Origin: Saccharum officinarum | Taxonomy: Eukaryota > Streptophyta > Magnoliopsida > Poales > Poaceae | Length of the DNA stretch: 64,000 bases | Assembly: GCA_020631735.1 (NCBI GenBank) | Contig: CM036231.1 | Coordinates: forward strand, 7,901,831-7,965,830 | Direction of reading: 5' to 3' | Shown here: one piece after another, positions 57,321-64,000 of the stretch | Position numbering within the stretch: the stretch's first letter is position 1 | Layout of the letters: every line of letters starts with the position of its first letter | Position numbers and translations under genes: made by a program | The notes under the pieces: generated by a model | Told to the model about the DNA's origin: nothing | The model's input: the letters and a program-made list of their open reading frames with translations, nothing else | Database searches by the model: none

Positions 57321-60300
57321 TCATATGTGCTTAGGGTGTACCTTTAATAAAATAACAGTGTGGAAACTAGTATTTCATAACATGTTGTGATAATGTGCTA
57401 ATGACATTCATTAAATTTGTGCAACTATAAATTTCATATCACTTAGAATTATAGGTGAAATTTTTGGAGCCACTAAATCACTCAAAGTTTTGTCAAAGAT
57501 TTGTTTTAAAAATGTTATTTGAAAATATTCAAAAATCCTCCCTAAATTAGCTTTTATTCTAAAAATCAAAGTTTGTTGGGAATTTTTAGTTGTCCCCTTA
57601 ATCAAAGTTGGAGAGAATTAAATTCTAAGCAACTTTCATTTTTGGGTCATTTCCAGAAAATGTCTTTTTCTTGCTCAAAATGAGGTTTGAAAACTGTATT
57701 TGAATTTTGTTTGAAATTAGAAATTTGAAAAAAAATCAAATCCTACCTTAAGCAGGCCGCCGCCCCGGTTTCGGCCCGCGACCGGAAACGGCCCGCCTCC
57801 GCACGCGCGCGCCCGCGCCTGCTCCCCGCCTCGGCCCGTCCCAAGCCGGCCTCTCTTCCCCCTCCCGCTCCCACGCGCGCGCGCCTCGCTGTCCGCCGCG
57901 GCAGAACGCGCCCGCTGCGTGGCGGCCGCATGCTGGCGACGCCCCCACATGGCCGCCCGTGGACCCCGCCCGTGCTCTGCCTCAAATATCCACGCGCGTC
58001 CGGTCTCCATCCCACTCGCTCACTCCCTCTTTCCCTTCCTCCGGAGAAAACCGAGCAGGAGCGCCGCTCACCCCCCGCCATCCTCACCTTCACCGCCGTG
58101 TTCCGACACCGGTGGACCACCACCGTTCGATTGGTCGTGCACGAAGCCCCGCCACCTTCTCCTCTCCTCCGAACGGACCTCCATTTGCCTTGTTCGCCTC
58201 CGGTAAGGCTCAATCGAGCTCTTCCCGCCGCGCCACCACGACGGGGCCGCCGAGCTCGTGCTCCACCCACCGTCTTTCTCGCTCCCTCTCCACCCCCCTG
58301 AGCTCCTCTCTCGAGTTCGCTACCTCATCGCGAACACTGTGCGCGCGCTCGCTGGACGGGTCGTGGCCGGAGATGGCCGTTGGCCGTCGGCCACCGCCGC
58401 GCCGTCGCGGCTCCGAACGCCGGCGAGGCCGCCCTCTGTTTCCCCCCTCGTTTTCCACTGGGCCACCGCGCCTGTGGGCCGCGCCTCCGAGCGGGCCTGC
58501 TCGCTCTTTCCCCCGCGCGCGCGAACCTGGCCAAAAACGACCGCGGGCCGATTGACTTCCCTGGGCCGGCCCAGTTTCAATAATAAAAATCGTTTTCTGT
58601 TTTCTTTTATTATTCATGATGAAAAATATTGTGGAAAAATGTTTTTGTATTCATTTGAGCTCCAAAAATTGTGAAATAAATTTCTATGGACTCATTGGAA
58701 CCAGATCTACAATATAAAAATATTGCATGTCATTTTTGGGATACTTTTCTGTAGAGCTTTAATTAATTCTTGATATTGCTGATATCTTGTAAAATAGTTA
58801 GTAAATCCTATATGTCTCAGAAAAAATATGATTTCAAGTTTGTTAATCTTCTTATATCATGTACTTCTTAGGAAAAATATGTTTCATGCATGTGCTGTGG
58901 AAAACTTTGGAGAAGTAGTTCAAGTACCTTTAATGGCTGATTTTTGTTATTTTTGCTAGAGAGCAAATTTTGTATAAAACATGCATGTTATAATTTTTGT
59001 ACAGTCATTATATTTCATGAAGAACCTAGAAAAAATATTAATTCTGTTGTTTGACACTTTTCATAGTACAAAGTAATTTCATACTCATTTTTATGCTATA
59101 GCTTGTCATTTTTGTACAGGATAGTTTACTTATCCAAATGTCATGAAATTTTTATGGTAGTCTGTTTAGGGTAGTATTATGCTACTGTAATTTTCTTAGA
59201 TTTTTAGGAGCATCAGAAATATATGTTGCTATTCAAACCTATTATTATTTATGGTTTAAGCAAGTGTTGCTTTAAGTGTGATTAAGAAATTAGTAAAGCT
59301 TTGGTGTATCTTTGAAGCATTTCATAAGATATATTAACTTAACATAATAGTAGTACAAGAGAATGCAGTAGATGACATGTGCTTGTAGTGTATAGTTTCT
59401 TGGATGATGTTGACTACCTTGCATTTCAACATATTCATTGCATTCATCCCCTTCGATGCACGTTTGCATAATCACTTACACGCATTGCATCATACAGGAT
59501 CGCAAACCGAGAACCCAGTCGTCTTACCCGAGGAGCCAGAGAAGCAGCTCGAGGTGCAGCAGCAGGAGGTGACAGAAGCCGAAGAGGAGGTCGGTGAAGA
59601 GCTCCCCGAGTGCCCCGACCACCGTCCGAGCTCTTTTGAGAGAGGCAAGCCCCGGAGCATTTCTCTCCCGGTTTGCAAATAATTTATTATTAACTTTACT
59701 TAATTTGATGCATTACGTTTAGGAGTTGCTTGCAAACGTTGCTGCATTATACCTTGCTTACCTTTGTTATACTATATCCTTGTTACCCTGGTATCCGCAG
59801 TCGAGTCAATGCTTAGCTGGCTTAGACCGGTAGAAGTCGGGTGATGTCCTGTCACCTGCGAGCTATAGGTGGTTACCTGGATCTGCTTGGATGACTATGA
59901 AGTCATGGTATAACTAAGTGTGAAATGAATTTGAGACCGGGCGGAAACTTGCAGGGTTTCGGACTGTAGTGTTTTCCATCTGTGTTGATTAAGGACCGTC
60001 CGTTGTTGTCCCTCGGGTCATGTTGAACGCATGCCTCACATTTAGCTGGCCGGATAAAGTACCTTCCGACCGCGAAACTGGGAGATTATTCGGGCCGAGT
60101 GGATTGCCCGCAACGCACTATACCGGAGCAGTAGTGGCAGGATACGGAGGCGCGATGATAAGGCCAAAGAGCAGTCGGGCGGCCCCCGGGTACAAGTGGT
60201 TCCTGGCAAGCTCGCGACTTTACCTGAATGGTTGACTCGGTGACCAACACCTCACTTTAGCGGGTGAGTGAGGTTTGTGTGAGGAATAACTTACCAGCTA

Positions 60301-61117
60301 GTTAATAATCGATTCGAATCGCCATCGTTCACTGGATAGTGAACACTTGACTTGAGCTACTTCATCGTAGTAATATTGATGGAACACTTGGACATTTATA
60401 TGAATTATGACATAATGGAAGTTGTTAATGATCATTGGATATCATTACCTGTTTAAATTACATGTTACTTTAGTATAGGTGCAAATGTAGTTGACAGGTT
60501 AATAAAGATTTAACTTGATGCAAAGCTTTTGTAAAGGTTTTCCTAAATGCTAAAAATGCCTTTTGCAAATGAGTCAGCTATCCCACCAGACAGCCTGTCA
60601 TGATTCCTTGGTGTCTTTTATTTCTGGTTTATGACGGGTAAGTCTAGCTGAGTACCTTCTCGTACTCAGGGCTTTGTTCCCACTTGTTGTAGATGGGCAG
60701 ATGTACTACGGCTACTGTATCAACTGCCTCTATCCTACCATGGGCGAAGCTTAGGACCATGGGCAATGGTCATTCGCTACTTCTAGTCTGATGCTTTTGC
60801 TAGAGATGATCACAAGCTGGCACTTTATTTCAAAATGTTGTGTGTGTGCGTGATTTGAACTACCGCTTTCGCTACTTTTATTCGAACTTGGTTTGTAATA
60901 ACTATGTTTAAACTCTGATGTATTTTATGCCGCGAACATTTATGTAACTTATGATGGTAACCGTTAAACTTAGTACAATCTTGGCTGTTATGTGAAATGG
61001 TTTAAAATCCGTCGAGATTTCACGGACTACCGGGTTATACGGGCTTAAGTTTGTTAAATTGTCCTTCCGTTGGATGATTTCCTACTTAATCTCGTATAAT
61101 TGGGCGGTTCTATTACA
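57252..61117 (+). repeat. 3' LTR of element 2 (3866 bp)
   Basis: TGTAACACTCCGGTGTTACG to CTATTACA. Closely matches the 5' LTR after removal of the nested solo LTR. Target duplication CGAGG follows at 61118-61122. Confidence 0.95.
57959..59682 (+). CDS. Putative two-exon gene inside the 3' LTR
   Basis: Exon 1 is the open frame from ATG 57959 (MDPARALPQIS) to FALFAS at a CG|GTAAGG donor (GT at 58203-58204). The acceptor CATACAG ends at 59497. The junction makes a Gly codon and continues SQTENPVVLPEEP..., then ELPECPDHRPSSFERGKPR to TAA 59680-59682; intron 1295 nt. Both exons remain open here as in the 5' LTR copy, although the ATG position differs. Whether it is transcribed or spliced is unknown. 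Confidence 0.4.
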
Positions 61118-61122
61118 CGAGG
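61118..61122. repeat. Target site duplication CGAGG (right)
   Basis: Copy of 42841-42845. The following TATGTCCTCCTCCTCCTG continues the interrupted tandem repeat. Confidence 0.9.
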
Positions 61123-62017
61123 TATGTCCTCCTCCTCCTGGATCTCCGAGCTAGGGTTCCGGTAAGCTCTCCCTCTCATCTTTCCCAGCTCCAACAGGCT
61201 TAGAAAGGGGAGTTTTATGGAGGAAGGCATGCCAGGTGGTGGGGATGGCTGGAGGACGGTTAGGGGCCTTGACGGCAAAGGAGGCGGTCACATCAATTCA
61301 GGGCGGGGGCGTCACGGCTAGGGCAAGCTCCAGCAAGGGATAGGCGGCCCCACATCTGCGGAGCTCTAGCCAAGCCCTACGCGCCGCGGTAGGGCGGGGG
61401 CGATGGTGAGGAGGAGCACGCCCACCGGCAAGGAGGAAGATGGGGGAGGGGGTGGAGCACGCGAGGCTAAAGACGGACGCAGTTGTGCGTAGCGGCCGGC
61501 CGTATTTAAGAAGTGTCCAAATTTCTTCTTAATGTAAATACTTCCAATTGCTTTTCCAAATTATATGTATCAGCCCATTCACTAGAGGTCAATTGCTAGT
61601 TCATCCCAATTACTGATTTTTATTAAGAGATTATTTTAATATTTTTTTGGTTCACCAATTCTCAGTAGGTTCAATCCTTTCCTAAATTTCGTGATGTTAA
61701 CCAGACCCCCATGCCAATTATCAAGAGAATGGCCATTAGGTAACCTAAGAATATGCATTTGGTTTGTTTCTCCCTTAGGCCCATCTTCCAAATCTTACTG
61801 AAGGGAAGGATGATAGTACGAGCTCGTTGGGCACCAAGGCCCTCGAGCATGAGATGCATGCACTTAGGAGGCCCATCAAACGGCCTAGTATGATGATTGT
61901 ACATTGTGTCCCAACAATTTGGCACATTTGAATGCCCGAAAACTTATACCAAGCCAGAAGTCCACGGGAACAACCCAAAACAAATTATAGTCACACCTGC
62001 CTATTTGGTTCGCACCT
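61123..62017. other. Host DNA right of element 2
   Basis: The first about 45 bp complete the tandem repeat cut by the insertion. 61165-61500 is GC-rich without a recognised protein. On the minus strand, 61671-61925 encodes KQTKCIFLGY, which resembles the copia integrase C-terminal phrase (K.KCIFLGY); the surroundings do not confirm it, so this is at best a relic. Confidence 0.4.
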
Positions 62018-64000
62018 TGTAAAAGAACCGACCAATTATACGAAATTAAGTAAGAAAATCACCCACCGAAGCAGATAATTTAGCAAACTTAAGCCCGTAT
62101 AACCCGGTAGTCCGTGAAACCACGAAGGATTTCAAACTAATCAACATACAAACCAAGATCGTACAAGTTTTGCAGCCACAGTCACATATTACATAAAGTT
62201 CGCAACATCAGTTGAATACATCAGAGTTTCGAACATAAAGTTATTACAAACCAAGTTCTTAACGAAATAGCGGAAGCAAATAGTTTTAAAACTACACACA
62301 CTTTTAGTTCAGATACAGTGCCAGGAGGTAGTCATTTCCAACAAAAGCATCAGATAAGAAATATGGAGCGACCATTGCCCTTGGTCCTAGTTGTCACCCA
62401 TCGCCGGGTACAGGCAGTTGATGCAATATTCGTAATACATCTGACCATCTGCAACAACAATGGGAACAACGCTCTGAGTACGAGAAAGTACTCAGCTAGA
62501 CTTACCCGTCTTAAACCAAAATAAAATGACACCAAGGAGTATGCAAGACTTTTTTTTAGTGAACTAGCTAACTCATTTGTGAAAGAGCAATAAGCTATCA
62601 TGAATAAACCATTTTAAGTACTTTGTATCATATTTATTATAACTATTAAGCTAGGTAAGCACCTGTGCTATAGCAATCACTTGATTAACCAATAACATCC
62701 AGTTACCACTTGGATTTAGCAATTCCAACATCATCCATATAACCATCAGTGTTCTATCATAATTACTACGATGCCATAACTCGAGTCAAGTGCTCACTAT
62801 TTAGGAGCGATGGCGATTCGAATCGATTCCTAACCAGCTGATGATTTATTCCTCACACAAACCACACTCACCGATCAAGTGAGCTACAGATCACTAATGA
62901 CACTTTTCAGGTAAACATCGTGGGATAGCAATCATGGACCGCAATACCCAGGGACTACCTGACTACCAGGACGCACCTTGGACTCACTCTTTGCGTTCCA
63001 GTCTATCCCCCTTCGGCACTAGTCTATTAGCCTGAGTCTATCCTGGCCTAAATAGTGTCACGAGCTTCGCGGTCGAAAGGTACTTTATTCGGCTAGCTAA
63101 ATGTGAGGCATGCGTTCAACATGACAAGAGGGACGAGCAACGATCAGTCCTTAACTGACACAGACGGAAAACTAATAGCACCCCAGAACCCTGTCTAGTT
63201 GCCTCTAACTTTTTCGTCCGGTCTCCAATTATCTATCAACACATGGTTATTTACAGGATATCATCCATTCCATAGCTAAAGTATTCCAGTAACCACCTAT
63301 AATTACAGGTGACCGGAAATCACCGATCGCTACCGGTTTAAGAAGGGCTAAGCAGTTATTCGATTCTAAACTTAACAGGGTAAGTACATTGTAATGTAGG
63401 CAAGGATAGTGATAAATGCAGCAACGGTTTCACCCAACTCATATAACTTAATGCAACAATATATAAGACTCATATATATAAAAAATTGCTTTTATAAAGT
63501 AGGGGACTTAAAATACTCCGGGGCTTGCCTCGTTCGAAGGAACTGGGTTGGTGGTCCACACACTCAGGTAGATCCTCTTCTTGCTCGTCTACCTCTAGCA
63601 CCTCCTGTGCCTGGGTTTCTTGTGGATCGGACCCGGTCTTCTCTTACACTGCTACTAGCGCTTCCTCCTGCGATCCTGTATGATGCAAGTGTATAAGTAA
63701 ATATGCAAACGGTGCATCGGATGTGATGGCATGCGATGATCATGATGACATGATGTGCAGATGAACACATTGAGACCTTATTAGATAGCATAAAGGTAAA
63801 ACCTTTCTACAAGGTAGTTAACATCATCCGAGATCAGTCACTACAAATATATGTCATCTACTGCATTCTCTTCTACTACTAATTCCAGTTACTTTTACGC
63901 TAACTAACGTATAATCCTAACATAAGTGCTACTACACTTTATCAACACAACCACACTAACTTGTCAAATAACATCAGCAAGTGATTTGATGCTTCAAAGA
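62018..64000 (-). repeat. LTR of a third gypsy element (partial, minus strand)
   Basis: On the minus strand the LTR ends GGTCGGTTCTTTTACA at 62018, like the other two LTR families. The next 1.9 kb parallels 3691-5400 and the downstream halves of the element 2 LTRs (for example TAGCGGAAGCA, CTCAGCTAGACTTACCCGTC, GATTCGAATCG, GCTTCGCGGTCG). No PBS or internal sequence lies on its left, so it is a solo LTR or a 3' LTR whose element continues beyond 64000. Confidence 0.85.
63496..63640 (-). pseudogene. LTR acidic peptide exon (third family)
   Basis: The minus frame reads an acidic stretch (QEVLEVDEQEE), then DLPECVDHQPSSFERGKPR and SILSPLLYK. The exon-like start after CATACAG is at 63675, but an in-frame TAA lies about 30 nt inside, so this copy may be broken. 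The core peptide is kept while many third codon positions differ from the other families. Confidence 0.45.

Larger units (their letters stand above)
42846..61117 (+). mobile_element. Ty3/gypsy chromovirus-like retrotransposon (element 2), 18,272 bp
   Basis: Complete structure: 5' LTR (42846-50612, inflated by a nested solo LTR), PBS 50615-50626, H3-tail-like ORF, gag-pol, polypurine tract and 3' LTR (57252-61117), flanked by CGAGG. Without the nested piece it is about 14.3 kb, of which 7.7 kb is LTR. The LTRs start TGTAACAC and end GTTACA (5' copy mutated to GTTATA). Clade: chromodomain-like C-terminus and very long LTRs suggest Tekay/Del (inference). Four nonsense codons in pol make this copy defective. 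Confidence 0.95.

Noticed and set aside
61671..61978. copia pol relic
   Set aside because: One short phrase (KCIFLGY) resembles copia integrase, but the flanking residues do not continue the match; left as a note only.

Overview
This window is transposon-rich nuclear DNA from a grass. The likely source is a panicoid of the sorghum/sugarcane/maize group (Andropogoneae), inferred from the element families, the grass-type plastid rps18 with heptapeptide repeats, and the GC-rich intronless glucosyltransferases. I cannot fix the species. Single-copy host content is small: two head-to-head UDP-glycosyltransferases at 18.2-24.5 kb, one of them broken by a single stop codon, and a retroposed tRNA-Glu. 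Nearly everything else is transposable elements or plastid DNA.

Layout. 1-8513: 5' half of a minus-strand Ty3/gypsy chromovirus-like element (gag-pro-RT, an extra ORF, PBS, 4.8-kb LTR), ending at a 100-N gap. 8614-10581: a copia-type LTR. 10636-13468: a degenerate hAT element with 240-bp inverted repeats. 13.5-18.2 kb: low-coding DNA with a poly(A)-tailed tRNA-Glu retroposon and two hAT-type MITEs. 18235-24482: the UGT pair. About 24890-40720: a roughly 5.2-kb plastid DNA insertion (rpl33-rps18-rpl20-rps12-clpP-psbB in plastid order), split inside rpl20 by a 10.66-kb copia element of SIRE/Opie type at 26281-36939 (5-bp target duplication ATAGA). 42.2-42.8 kb: about 130-bp tandem repeats, which are the target of an 18.3-kb Ty3/gypsy element at 42846-61117 (target duplication CGAGG). 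The 5' LTR of that element holds a solo LTR of its own family (target duplication CCGCC). 62018-64000: the start of a third related LTR on the minus strand.

The most unusual content is in the two gypsy elements. Each has, between PBS and gag, a separate ORF whose first about 21 residues copy the histone H3 N-terminal tail. K4 and K9-S10 are kept, while K14 is replaced by R and K18 by H in both copies. The tail is followed by a coiled coil and a very acidic C-terminus. The two copies differ mostly at synonymous positions in the tail, which suggests selection on the peptide. The start codon of each lies directly after a splice-acceptor-like CAG. The long LTRs also carry a second conserved peptide (core LPECPDHRP..F..GKPR). 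In the two LTRs of the complete element it can be read as exon 2 of a two-exon gene wholly inside the LTR. I suggest these elements make several spliced products, including a histone-tail mimic, alongside a Gag-Pol polyprotein that ends in a chromodomain-like region.
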